From JANQOH01 sp965200095 (GTDB taxonomy: Bacteria; Pseudomonadota; Alphaproteobacteria; UBA7887), in the NCBI GenBank assembly GCA_965200095.1, contig OZ241350.1:124001-188000 (forward strand): 64,000 nt of DNA, given 5' to 3'. This document shows positions 25,078-33,709 of the stretch, piece after piece. Numbering within the stretch: the first letter of the stretch is position 1; each line of letters begins with the position of its first letter. The position numbers were made by a program, and so were the translations under genes. Below the pieces are notes generated by a model that saw only the letters and a program-made list of their open reading frames with translations, made no database searches and was not told the DNA's origin.

Positions 25078-28000
25078 TCACCGTTCTCGCCGGTTTTCCC
25101 GGCGGGTTCCGGTTGCAGCCCGGCCGGCCCGCCGCCTCTCGCGGACGTCGCGACGGGCTGCGGCAGCGTCGGCGCAACGTTCCGCCGGCTCGTCGCGGAA
25201 GAGCGACGCGGCCATGGCGACGAATTGCTCGCCGTGAAGGTCCTCCGTAATGCGCTTGTTTCGCAAGTGGATCGCGCTTCGGGTCGCGACCGTGGCGCCG
25301 CCCAGACGATGGCCGGTCATCTTCCATGTCAGATCCAGATTCTCCCGCGCCATCAGCTCGACGATGGATTTGGACACGGCGTTCTTCAGCTTGCGGTCAT
25401 ACGCCATCAGCCGGCGCGTGTCGTTCACGGCGTCGGTCAGGTTCACGGCGTCGACCGAACGCAGCATGTTGAAATGCGCCAGCCCGTTGCGAATTCCCGC
25501 CGATCCATCCCATCCATCGAGAAAACGTTCTCCGAACAGGGGTTTCAGGATCCGGACAAGGTTCGATTCCCCCGACCATCGATTCAGATACCGCAACGCC
25601 TCCACGATCCGGCCTTGCCGCAAGTATTTCGCGCCGTCGCCGCCGAACGTCTGGCGCGGCGTCGCATCGCGGCGCGCGAGCAGAGCGAGCGTCGCGAAAT
25701 ACAGGTCGCGCTCCCACAACCCCGCATAATCGACCAGACGGCCGAGAACCTGCATCAGAAGGCGATGCAGCCGCGCATGGTTCCGAAGCCGGACATGGGC
25801 GGCGAGAAGCCGGTGTCTCGAGACTTCGTCAAGCGCCTTGCAATACGCTTCCCTGTCCCGTTCGGAGAGTTTCTTCTTCTTCGTCCATTTCTCGTGCAAT
25901 TCCTCGCGCCGCTTCTGCGCGGCGGCGACGGGGGAATCGCTTTCGCCGTCGCCGCCGGCTTCCTCCTTTTCCACGGCGTCCACGTCCTTCCCTCGGACGG
26001 GGTGACGCTCAAAGACCGGCATCAGCGGCGACAGACCGCCGAAACGGAGGATCTCCCGCAAACCGCGCCACGGGATATAGCGGTCCGCCTCGTCTTCGGT
26101 TCCTTCCGGGCACACCCGCGCGAAGAGCTCAGGAGTCTCGAACAGTCGCTCCAGGGCGCGGGCGCCCCCCACCTTCCGGCCGCCGTCGAATTTGGCGTCG
26201 TGCATGTCGATATAGAGGTCCAGCACCCGCCCGACCGCCGCGACCTGCGGCGACGGTTGGGGTTCGAGCACCGCCAGTTTGCGGAGCTGATGCCGCAACT
26301 TGCCGATCTCCTCCACCGGCGCGAGATGCGCCAGGAAATACAGCACGACCTGCCAGTCCTCCGCCGCAGGCGTATCGCGGTCGGGCGGCGCCAGCGCGTC
26401 GAGCTCGAAACGCGGCTCTCCCGAAGGCGGGTCGATGTCCTTCAGAAGCCACGGGAAGCCCTCGGCCTCGAGATAACGCTCGAACGCCTGCGCGACGGTG
26501 TCGCACCGGATATTGTCGAGATATTTCGACTGCTCCCGCGCCTTTTTCGGGTCAGAGTCGTAGCCGCGCTGCACGCGGAACTCGGTCGCCGTCGCGGCGG
26601 CAATCCGGTCGAGGAAAACATCGATCGTTTCGCCGTCGCGCAAGCGGGGAAGCCCGGCGGCCCGGGACAGGGCCTCGCGGTCCTTGTTGATCTTCCGGGC
26701 CTCTTTCGTCGCGCGATCGGTCGCCCGTTTCAGCCAGCGGTTCACGTCGACGGCGGGCCGGAGCGCCAGCCAGCCCGGGAAAGCGCGCTCGAACAACAGT
26801 TTCAGCGCCGTGTAACGACACAGCGTCGCCGGGTCTTCGAGTTCGGAACGGTTGCCCGGCGCCGGGAGGCGGAGGGACCAGCCCTTCACGCGCCATGCAT
26901 CTTCCGCCCGCAAGAGCACACGCCGGAAGCGCGGCAGCGGCGGACGATCGGGCGACGGGTCCCACACCGCCCCGAACACCGACCGGCATTGTTCCGGCGC
27001 GAGACAGCGGTCGAAATGAGCGCCGCGCATTTCGTCCCGCAGCCGTCCGGCGCGGCCGTCCTCGTCGCGGCGCCATAACTCGTGCGCGGCCTTGCGGGCG
27101 GCGCCGTCGCTGTCGCCGCACCCGCCGACGGCCTGCAACGCCCTCGCGAAACCGTTGCGCCCCGTAAAGTGGAAGGACGAATCGCGCAGCTCCGCCAGCC
27201 CCTCCAGCGCCAGCAACAGGACGGATTTCCCGAAATTCCCGTCCCCGTTCGAGAACAGATGTTCCCGGTCGCCGAACAGGAGAGGGAGTTTGTTCCCGTA
27301 AGCGCCGGCGTCGAAGCCCTCCCCGGCGACACGCTTCCGCTCGCGGGATCCCAATATGTCCCGCTCGACCTCGCCATGCGGGTCCGCCCAATCCCGCGCC
27401 GTCTGCGCGGCCAGCGCGAGAACGCCGCGCCATACGCGCACGAAAGCCTCGTTGCGCTTGATTTCCGATTGCCCCTCGCTCGTCCAGTAAAGGCTGTCGG
27501 CCACCGTTACGGGCCAGTCGTCGATGGCGTTGGCCGGCGGCTCCGCGGCGTCGCCCGTGCCCTTCAACGACGCGGCGGCGTAGTGGATGACCTTCCCGAA
27601 GCGGACCAGAGCGGCAAGCTCGCGGTTGCGGCGCCGGGCGTCCACGAGGCGCATCAGCGCCTCCATGTCGCGCGGCAATATCCGGGCGATGTCCTTTCTC
27701 CGGCTGCCCTTCAGCAGGCGGGCATAGGCGTCCTTGACCGCCATGTGCAGGGCAAAGAGCCCGGGTTCGCGCTCGCGCGCCCTCGCGACGGTCGGGACAT
27801 GGCCATGTCCGTCCCCGAACAGTTCGCCGAACCGCCGGTAGAGGATCGGCGCAACATCGCGCAGGGACAGGCGGCCTCTCCGGGTTTTCGCCTCGCCGGC
27901 GATCTCCCCGGCAATGTCGCCTGCGGACTTGTAGCGGTTCTTGTCCGCGTCGGTCCACGGCGTCGCGTCCGCGCCCGCCGGCGGCGCGGGGTCGCGCGGC

Positions 28001-28560
28001 GCGTTGCGGGCGATGCTTTCGGCGCGCGCCGCGATCAGCCCTTTGCGTTTTGCGCCCGAGGCGCGGTGCTGGCGGCGTTGTCCGACGCGGAGATGGTCGC
28101 GGATACGCTCCGCCACCCCGGCGGCGTCGACGCAACCGGGTTCAACCTCTCCCGCGAACGCCGCGAACCAGCGCCCGCGCGGGTTCGGCGGCCGTTCTCC
28201 GTCGTCGGTTCCTTCGCCGTAGGGGTGGATTTTCCGCCGCCACAGGCGCTTGAGTTCCGCAACCTTTTCTTCGCTTGCGCCAGAACGGAAATCCTTCTTC
28301 AGAATTTTCCAGGCCGCGTTGCCGAGCTTGTCGCGAAGCGCCCGTTGCTCCGTCGTCGGCTTCCGGCCCCGGCGCGGCTTCGTCGCGATCCTGTCGATGA
28401 CCGAAACCCATTGCGCGACGACGAGTTCCGGGTGGGTCCCGGCGAATTCCGCCATGTCGACCGGCGTGTCGAGATCGTCGTTGCGTCGGACGACGCGCCG
28501 CAGCCCGCCCGACGCTCCGCGCTCGACATAACTCCGGCCGTACGGCTTGACGATGAGCAT
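25078..28560 (-). CDS. cas13a: Cas13a (C2c2), type VI-A CRISPR RNA-guided RNase
   Basis: 1160 residues. RNA-guided nuclease that cleaves single-stranded RNA, including collateral RNA, once its crRNA pairs with a target. HEPN1 motif: LAELRDSSFHFTG, with Arg459 and His464 (R-x4-H). HEPN2 motif: GIRNGLAHFNML, with Arg1024 and His1029, followed by MAYDRKLKNAVSKSIVELM, which closely matches my memory of the end of Leptotrichia Cas13a. The start ATG at 28560 follows GGAGA. The protein is basic and Arg-rich at its C-terminus (about 40 residues beyond the HEPN2 fold). The array lies 82 bases downstream on the same strand. No cas1, cas2 or accessory gene is seen nearby. Confidence 0.96.
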   Translation of the reverse strand: MLIVKPYGRSYVERGASGGLRRVVRRNDDLDTPVDMAEFAGTHPELVVAQWVSVIDRIATKPRRGRKPTTEQRALRDKLGNAAWKILKKDFRSGASEEKVAELKRLWRRKIHPYGEGTDDGERPPNPRGRWFAAFAGEVEPGCVDAAGVAERIRDHLRVGQRRQHRASGAKRKGLIAARAESIARNAPRDPAPPAGADATPWTDADKNRYKSAGDIAGEIAGEAKTRRGRLSLRDVAPILYRRFGELFGDGHGHVPTVARAREREPGLFALHMAVKDAYARLLKGSRRKDIARILPRDMEALMRLVDARRRNRELAALVRFGKVIHYAAASLKGTGDAAEPPANAIDDWPVTVADSLYWTSEGQSEIKRNEAFVRVWRGVLALAAQTARDWADPHGEVERDILGSRERKRVAGEGFDAGAYGNKLPLLFGDREHLFSNGDGNFGKSVLLLALEGLAELRDSSFHFTGRNGFARALQAVGGCGDSDGAARKAAHELWRRDEDGRAGRLRDEMRGAHFDRCLAPEQCRSVFGAVWDPSPDRPPLPRFRRVLLRAEDAWRVKGWSLRLPAPGNRSELEDPATLCRYTALKLLFERAFPGWLALRPAVDVNRWLKRATDRATKEARKINKDREALSRAAGLPRLRDGETIDVFLDRIAAATATEFRVQRGYDSDPKKAREQSKYLDNIRCDTVAQAFERYLEAEGFPWLLKDIDPPSGEPRFELDALAPPDRDTPAAEDWQVVLYFLAHLAPVEEIGKLRHQLRKLAVLEPQPSPQVAAVGRVLDLYIDMHDAKFDGGRKVGGARALERLFETPELFARVCPEGTEDEADRYIPWRGLREILRFGGLSPLMPVFERHPVRGKDVDAVEKEEAGGDGESDSPVAAAQKRREELHEKWTKKKKLSERDREAYCKALDEVSRHRLLAAHVRLRNHARLHRLLMQVLGRLVDYAGLWERDLYFATLALLARRDATPRQTFGGDGAKYLRQGRIVEALRYLNRWSGESNLVRILKPLFGERFLDGWDGSAGIRNGLAHFNMLRSVDAVNLTDAVNDTRRLMAYDRKLKNAVSKSIVELMARENLDLTWKMTGHRLGGATVATRSAIHLRNKRITEDLHGEQFVAMAASLFRDEPAERCADAAAARRDVRERRRAGRAATGTRRENRRER

Positions 28561-28769
28561 GGCTGTCTCCGACTACCGGGGCAACGCGGCGTCCTCCGAT
28601 ATGGGCGCCGCCGCGCCTCCGTTCAAGGTCCGGCCGACAGCAATTCACGTTCCGGCGCCGGCCGGACGCAACCCGAAAAACACGCCGCGACAAGCCCTTC
28701 CCGTCTCCGGGACGCTACCGGAAAGAAAACGGGCGCCATTCATTATGGCGGTCGGAGAATCGAGGAATT

Positions 28770-29760
28770 GGCATCGCGAAAAACTCCACACCCTGTCAAT
28801 ACTTCGCCATCCCCGCGAAATAGCGTGCGAAGAAATCGAAAAGCCCTACTACTCTTCGTCATTCCCGCGAAAGCGGGAATCCGGAGGCGGTCGTCCGCAA
28901 TATCGACCCGGTGTTCTTACGGAACCGCCGCAACGGATTCCCGCTTTCGCGGGAATGACGAAGTGCTATTAGCGAATTATTGTCTTTTGTCGCGCCGAAC
29001 CCTTCGGCGCTCCGACCGTCATGGTGAGAGCCATCCCTACAAACACTCGTCATTCCCGCCAAAGCGGGAATCCGGGGGCGCACGTCCGCTATATCGGCCC
29101 ATTTTATTACAGAAACGCCGCAACAGATTCCCGCTTCCGCAGGAATGACGAAGTGCTATTAGCGAATTATTGTCTTTTGTCGCGCCGAACCCTTCGGCGC
29201 TCCGACCGTCATGGTGAGAGCCATCCCTACAAACACTCGTCATTCCCGCCAAAGCGGGAATCCGGGGGCGCACGTCCGTTATATTGACCCGTTTTATTAC
29301 GGAAACACCGCAACAGATTCCCGCTTTCGCGGGAATGACGAGATACTTGCAAGGCTGTTCGAAATTAGGCGTATCTCATCGCGACGGTTGGAGGGCTGAA
29401 GAATCATCTCAATGAAAGACGATGATTCTCCAATAATACTTCGTCATTCCCGCGAAAGCGGGAATCTGTTGCAGCGTTTCCGTAATAAAAACGGGCCGAT
29501 ATTGCGGACGGCCGCCTCCAGATTCCCGCTTTCGCGGGAATGACGAAGTATTATTATCGAATTATTGCCTTTTGCCACACCACTTCTTCGGTGCTCCGAC
29601 CATCGTCGTGCGAGCCGCCCGATTTCTTCACACGTTCTTTCGCGGGCATGGAGAAGTATTAAGGGCGGGTCATTGTCTTTCAGGGGACCGGCCCTTCGTT
29701 CTCCAACCGTCGCAACGGGAGCCGCCCGATTTCTTCGCAGGCTCATACAGGCGGCGCGCC
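28770..29760. repeat. REP-like palindromic repeats, including a 190-base tandem unit (intergenic)
   Basis: Hairpin pairs of ATTCCCGC...GCGGGAAT occur near 28858-28962, 29048-29150, 29238-29342 and 29441-29550. The tags TGTCTTTTGTCGCGCCGAAC and ACCGTCATGGTGAGAGCC recur exactly 190 bases apart (28981 and 29171), so two units are near-identical direct repeats. In the copies at 29048 and 29238 one arm reads GCCAAAGC instead of GCGAAAGC. Half-sites with TTTCTTCACACG follow up to about 29740. The gap 28561-29865 between cas13a and the next gene holds no gene that I can support; the cas13a promoter should lie in 28561-28760. Confidence 0.88.
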
Positions 29761-29865
29761 GCTACGGGCCGGAACGGGAATCGCCGGTTTCGATCCGGAA
29801 CTCTGGCGCGCGCGCTTCCGGGCGCCTATGCTGGCGGGGTCGGAACGGCGGACGGGAGGCGCAGG

Positions 29866-30375
29866 ATGAGAATACACGGCACGAACCGCATGGTTGTCGC
29901 AACGGCGCTGGGACTCGGAGCGGCGCTGGCGACGGCGGCGGCGCTGGCGAACCGCGGCGTCGATGCGCTTCTCGCGCCCGCCGACGCGGCGCCGGCGCCC
30001 GCCGGGGCGGAGGCGGACACGCAGCCGGGCTACGCCGCCATCGAAGCGGGCGACTACGAGCTCGCCATCGCAGTGTTCGAAGCCGCGATCGCCCGGCGCC
30101 CGGCGGACGCGGAAGCGCATAACCAGCTCGGCTACATCCATCGCCGCCTGCAGGACTTCGAGCGCGCCTTCGGCCACTACCGCACCGCGCTGGCGCTCGA
30201 CCCGTCGCACACCGGCGCGCATCACTATATCGGCGAGGCGTATCTGGAGACCGGCGACCTGGCGCGCGCCGAGGAGCATCTTCAGGCGCTCGACCTCATC
30301 TGCCTGTTCGGCTGCGACGACTACGACGAACTGGCGGAAGCCGTCGCCCTCTACAAGGCCAACCTCACCGGCTAA
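29866..30375 (+). CDS. Tetratricopeptide-repeat protein with N-terminal membrane/signal segment
   Basis: 169 residues. A hydrophobic N-terminal segment (VVATALGLGAALATAAALAN) acts as a signal or anchor, followed by about three TPR units: GYAAIEAGDYELAIAVFEAAI, NQLGYIHRRLQDFERAFGHY and YIGEAYLETGDLARAEEHLQ. The C-terminal LICLFGCDDYDELAEAVALYK is conserved among small TPR proteins of alphaproteobacteria. The ATG at 29866 follows GGGAGGCGCAGG. It is probably an envelope scaffold; no partner can be named. Confidence 0.8.
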   Translation: MRIHGTNRMVVATALGLGAALATAAALANRGVDALLAPADAAPAPAGAEADTQPGYAAIEAGDYELAIAVFEAAIARRPADAEAHNQLGYIHRRLQDFERAFGHYRTALALDPSHTGAHHYIGEAYLETGDLARAEEHLQALDLICLFGCDDYDELAEAVALYKANLTG

Positions 30376-30432
30376 CGGACCGGAGCCGTCGCGGGCGGCA
30401 AGCCGTTCCCGACGTTCCGGCGCGCCGGCCGC

Positions 30433-31335
30433 ATGGAGCTCTGGGTCGCGATCTCGGTCGGCGCCGCGTTTTTCCAGAACCTGCGGTCCGCGCTGCAAAA
30501 GCACCTGAAGGAGAGTCTGGGGACCTCGGGCTCGACCTTCTCGCGCTTCGTCTGCGCCCTGCCCTTCGCCGCCCTGTATGTGTGGGTCCTGCACGCGGGG
30601 TTCGACCGCCCGATACCGCCGCCGAACCTCGTCTTCGCCGTCTGCGCCTCGGTGGGCGGCCTCGCGCAGATCGCCGCGACCGCCTTGCTCGTGCACCTGT
30701 TCTCGTTGCGCAATTTCGCCGTGGGCACGGCCTTTTCCAAGACCGAACCGGTGCAGACGGCGGTCTTCGGCCTGGTCGTTCTCGGCGACGCCGTAAGCCC
30801 CGTCGGCGCCGCCGCCATCGCGACAAGCCTGTGCGGCGTCGTGGCGATCTCGGCGGCGCGCGCGCGCCTGTCGATACGCTCGGTCTTCGGCGGTCTGTTC
30901 GGACGCCCGGCCCTGATCGGCATGGCGGCGGGGGCCGGCTTCGGCGTGTCGGCGGTCTGCTATCGCGCCGCCTCGCTGTCGCTGGACGCCGACGGGTTCC
31001 TCATGCCGGCGGCGTGGACATTGCTCTGCGTGCTGCTGTTTCAGTCGCTGGCGATGGCGCTCTATCTGCGCCGGGCCGAGCCGGGGCGGATCGCCGCGGT
31101 GCTCGCGGCGTGGCGGGTGACGGGACTGGTGGGCGCCAGCGGCATGGTGACGAGCGTCGGGTGGTTCACCGCCATGACGCTTCAGAACGCCGCCTATGTG
31201 CGCGCCGTCGGCCAGATCGAGCTGGTGTTCACCTTCCTGGCTTCGGCGATCTTCTTCCGCGAACGGTCGAACATCGTGGAAATTGCCGGGATCGTGCTGA
31301 TCGTCGCCGGCATCCTGTTGCTGCTCCTGGCGTGA
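30433..31335 (+). CDS. EamA/DMT-family transporter
   Basis: Inner-membrane protein of 300 residues with about ten hydrophobic helices in two EamA halves, the pattern of drug/metabolite exporters. Seen: the helix pair around VGTAFSKTEPVQTAVFGLVVLGD (written SKTEPVQTAVFG), the typical end of the first half, and AVGQIELVFTFLASAIFFRE closing the second half with the conserved acidic residue. The ATG at 30433 follows the TPR gene by 57 bases. The substrate is unknown. Confidence 0.87.
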   Translation: MELWVAISVGAAFFQNLRSALQKHLKESLGTSGSTFSRFVCALPFAALYVWVLHAGFDRPIPPPNLVFAVCASVGGLAQIAATALLVHLFSLRNFAVGTAFSKTEPVQTAVFGLVVLGDAVSPVGAAAIATSLCGVVAISAARARLSIRSVFGGLFGRPALIGMAAGAGFGVSAVCYRAASLSLDADGFLMPAAWTLLCVLLFQSLAMALYLRRAEPGRIAAVLAAWRVTGLVGASGMVTSVGWFTAMTLQNAAYVRAVGQIELVFTFLASAIFFRERSNIVEIAGIVLIVAGILLLLLA

Positions 31336-31354
31336 GACGCGGCGCCCCGCGGGG

Positions 31355-31642
31355 TCAGTGGTCGTGGTCCCACGGGTTGTGCTTGACCTCGGTGGGGAGC
31401 CAGACTTTCTGGTATTCGCGTTGCAGCACCTTCTCGCGCGCGAGCTCGTCGCTGTGCGAGAGCCTGGAGTATTTCGCCTCGGTGGGGCCGCGCCAGCCGC
31501 CGAGACTCAGATTCGGCGCCGACACCATGCGCTCGATGGCGGCGTCGCAGGCCGGGCAGCGGAGGTCCGGCTTTTCGTTCATGCCGTGCCTCGTGCGGTA
31601 GATGGTGAGGCAGGGCTCGCAGCGGTATTCGTAGGTCGGCAT
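31355..31642 (-). CDS. FmdB-type zinc-ribbon protein
   Basis: 95 residues. It starts MPTYEYRCEPC and has the two Cys pairs of an FmdB/CxxC zinc ribbon: CEPC near the start and CPAC about 25 residues later. The tail is charged and ends NPWDHDH. FmdB proteins are proposed regulators of amidase or formamidase genes; here the next gene on the strand upstream is an amidohydrolase, so a loose link is possible but not shown. Confidence 0.85.
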   Translation of the reverse strand: MPTYEYRCEPCLTIYRTRHGMNEKPDLRCPACDAAIERMVSAPNLSLGGWRGPTEAKYSRLSHSDELAREKVLQREYQKVWLPTEVKHNPWDHDH

Positions 31643-31689
31643 GGTCTTCGCATGCCCCCTTTCGACGATGGGGAAACGCGGCGGGGGAA

Positions 31690-31710
31690 GGGCGGCCGAA
31701 TCGGCCGCCC
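31690..31710 (-). terminator. Strong hairpin terminator after the amidohydrolase
   Basis: Perfect 10-base inverted repeat GGGCGGCCGA / TCGGCCGCCC around one A, 21 bases past the amidohydrolase stop on the minus strand. No long T run follows, so it may act with Rho or as a 3' stability hairpin. It lies between the amidohydrolase and the zinc-ribbon gene. Confidence 0.55.
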
Positions 31711-31730
31711 CCCAAACCCTTCGCTCCGGC

Positions 31731-33053
31731 TCAGCCGAAGTCGACGACGGGCGCCTCGCGGCCCCGGTCGTTCATCGCGGTCTTGAGACCCCACATGCGC
31801 GCCGCATTGCCGCCGAGGATCTTCGACTTGATCTCGTCGGTCAGCTGCGGATAGCCGTGACCCTCGATCAGCTCGTCGGGGATCTGGAACCGGCGGAAGG
31901 CGTCGATCTGCCACTGCGGATTGCCCCACAGCAGCGAGTCGGTCCCCCACATCACATAGTCCGGGCCGAGATCGCGGACCAGCGTGCCGAGCACATGCGC
32001 GCACTCCACGGGCCGGCTCGACACCGTCGCGGCAAAGGTCGACCCGACTTCGCAGTAGAGATTGTTGCGCTGCGGCTTGAAGCCCTTGAGCGCCGCGAGC
32101 TCGGCGTGATACGGCCATGCCGAGTGGAAGGCGATGAAGTTGAGGTCAAGGAAGTCGTCGCACGCGCGATCGAAATCCTCCACATGCGCGTAGCGCGCCA
32201 TGAACTGGCCGAACGGGATGCCCTTGTGGCAGCCGATGTTCTTGATGCCGAGCTCGCGACAACGCTCCCAGATGGGATAGGCGCGCTCCTGATCGTCGAA
32301 CCACCACCCCTTCTGATCGGTCGAATCGAAGGTGTAGAGCTTGAGGCCCGAGATGTTGTAGTCGCTGACGAACATGTCGAGGCGCTCGAGGGTCTCCGAG
32401 ACGCCCTGATTCGGCGTCAGCCCGCCGCCCATCATGATCGTCCGCGACGGCCAGCTCTGCTTGACCTGCGCCTGATACTCGATCGGCACCATGTCGCGTC
32501 CGCCATAGTCCTCGCGGAAGCCGAACGGGTTGAACACCGCGACATCGGTGTCGCTGCCCTCCAGGATCATCTTCCCGAAGTTCTCGACGTTCATGTCGCG
32601 GGTGCCGTTCTCCATGCCCATGGCCCGGCCGAGACCGTCGAGCAGATCGACGAACCACATGCCCTGTTCGCTGGTGTTCTCGCCCAGGACGTAATGTTCG
32701 GGGCGCGTGCACACGTGGCTGTGCATGTCGATGACGTAGCCCATCTTGTCGCGGATGCTCCCCGCCACCTCGTCGAGCGCCGCCACCTCCTTCGCCTCGG
32801 CGTCGGAGACGTTGAAGAAGCGCATGCCCGTGGCGGCGTTCACCGCCAGCATGGCGCCGGTGAAGCCCAGGGCCGACTTGAAGAACTCGCGGCGCGGCAA
32901 TTCGGACTTGCCCGCCATCTCGTCCATGCTCTCGCGCACCCGGCGCCCCAGCCCGCCGGAACGGAAATAGGCCGTCCCCGACTGGTAGGGGTCCGCAGGG
33001 TTGACGCCCTCGTTCTCGAACCCCTTGAAGTGATTGAGGAAATTGAACTCCAT
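31731..33053 (-). CDS. Amidohydrolase-family (PF04909-like) metal-dependent hydrolase with internal twin-Arg motif
   Basis: 440 residues. TIM-barrel hydrolase: metal-binding DMHSH at residues 109-113, then IGCHKG, IAFHSAWP and the late Asp in YVMWGTDSLLWGNPQW. Before the barrel is an unusual ~100-residue lead: residues ~52-80 read LPRREFFKSALGFTGAMLAV, a Tat-type twin-arginine plus hydrophobic stretch, but it lies 50 residues inside rather than at the N-terminus. If used, the enzyme would be exported folded with its metal. An upstream cupredoxin gene on the same strand is exported too. The substrate is unknown. Confidence 0.85.
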   Translation of the reverse strand: MEFNFLNHFKGFENEGVNPADPYQSGTAYFRSGGLGRRVRESMDEMAGKSELPRREFFKSALGFTGAMLAVNAATGMRFFNVSDAEAKEVAALDEVAGSIRDKMGYVIDMHSHVCTRPEHYVLGENTSEQGMWFVDLLDGLGRAMGMENGTRDMNVENFGKMILEGSDTDVAVFNPFGFREDYGGRDMVPIEYQAQVKQSWPSRTIMMGGGLTPNQGVSETLERLDMFVSDYNISGLKLYTFDSTDQKGWWFDDQERAYPIWERCRELGIKNIGCHKGIPFGQFMARYAHVEDFDRACDDFLDLNFIAFHSAWPYHAELAALKGFKPQRNNLYCEVGSTFAATVSSRPVECAHVLGTLVRDLGPDYVMWGTDSLLWGNPQWQIDAFRRFQIPDELIEGHGYPQLTDEIKSKILGGNAARMWGLKTAMNDRGREAPVVDFG

Positions 33054-33257
33054 CGCCTCTCCTCCCGTTTGCGGCTCATTGCCCGGACGCGCCGGGATTC
33101 AGGCGGGAGCGCCCCGGGGAGACGGCGCTTCGCGGCCTTTTCGCGACCGTCGCGCCGTCAGGGCCGGTTCCCGCCCGACGGGGCGACGATAGCAGACGGT
33201 TCGCGTATCGACGAGTCCCTATTTATCGCCCGCGCGACGGCGCGAGGGGGACGGCGA

Positions 33258-33617
33258 TCAATCGGCGGGCGCGACGGAGATATGCGCCGTCATCGGCGGG
33301 TGCACGCCGCAGATATAGGGGATCTCCGCAGGCGCGTCGAAACGCAGCAGCGCGGTGCCGCCGGGCATCATGATCCCCGTGTTGAACTCGCGCTGTCCGC
33401 CGACGGCGCTGTGCTCGATGTTGTGGACGTTGGTGAAATGGATGCAGTCGCCCTGCGCAATCCCGATCGGCGAGGGCGTGAAGGTCCAGCTGATCTCCAC
33501 TTCGTGGACGGTGGCGCAGCTGTCGGCGTTGCCCACATTGGTCACGCCATCGCCGGCCATCGCCGGCGCGGCGAGCAGCGCGAGGCCGAACGCGGCGCGG
33601 CGCAGGAATTCGTTCAT
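33258..33617 (-). CDS. Small exported blue-copper (cupredoxin-like) protein
   Basis: 119 residues. The signal peptide MNEFLRRAAFGLALLAAPAMA is clear. Type-1 copper ligands are seen as His69 in NIEHSAVGG and the loop C103-GV-H106-PP-M109 in YICGVHPPMTAHI. This resembles plastocyanin/azurin-like electron carriers, although the loop is short. The ATG at 33617 was chosen because it starts the signal peptide; an in-frame ATG at 33671 would bury it. Neighbour on the same strand: a possibly exported amidohydrolase. Confidence 0.83.
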   Translation of the reverse strand: MNEFLRRAAFGLALLAAPAMAGDGVTNVGNADSCATVHEVEISWTFTPSPIGIAQGDCIHFTNVHNIEHSAVGGQREFNTGIMMPGGTALLRFDAPAEIPYICGVHPPMTAHISVAPAD

Positions 33618-33709
33618 GGGGACACCGCAAGAAGTCGGAACAGGGGAAAGTTCGTCGAACCGCGCGCACATTGCAGCCGCCGCGACGCGCTGTCAACCTG
33701 CGCCGCGGG

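Noticed and set aside
28561..28850. Accessory gene upstream of cas13a
   Set aside because: Only short frames with random composition; the stretch merges into the hairpin repeats.
25225..29148. Long plus-strand frames opposite cas13a
   Set aside because: Shadow frames; the minus-strand protein carries both HEPN motifs and a clean start.
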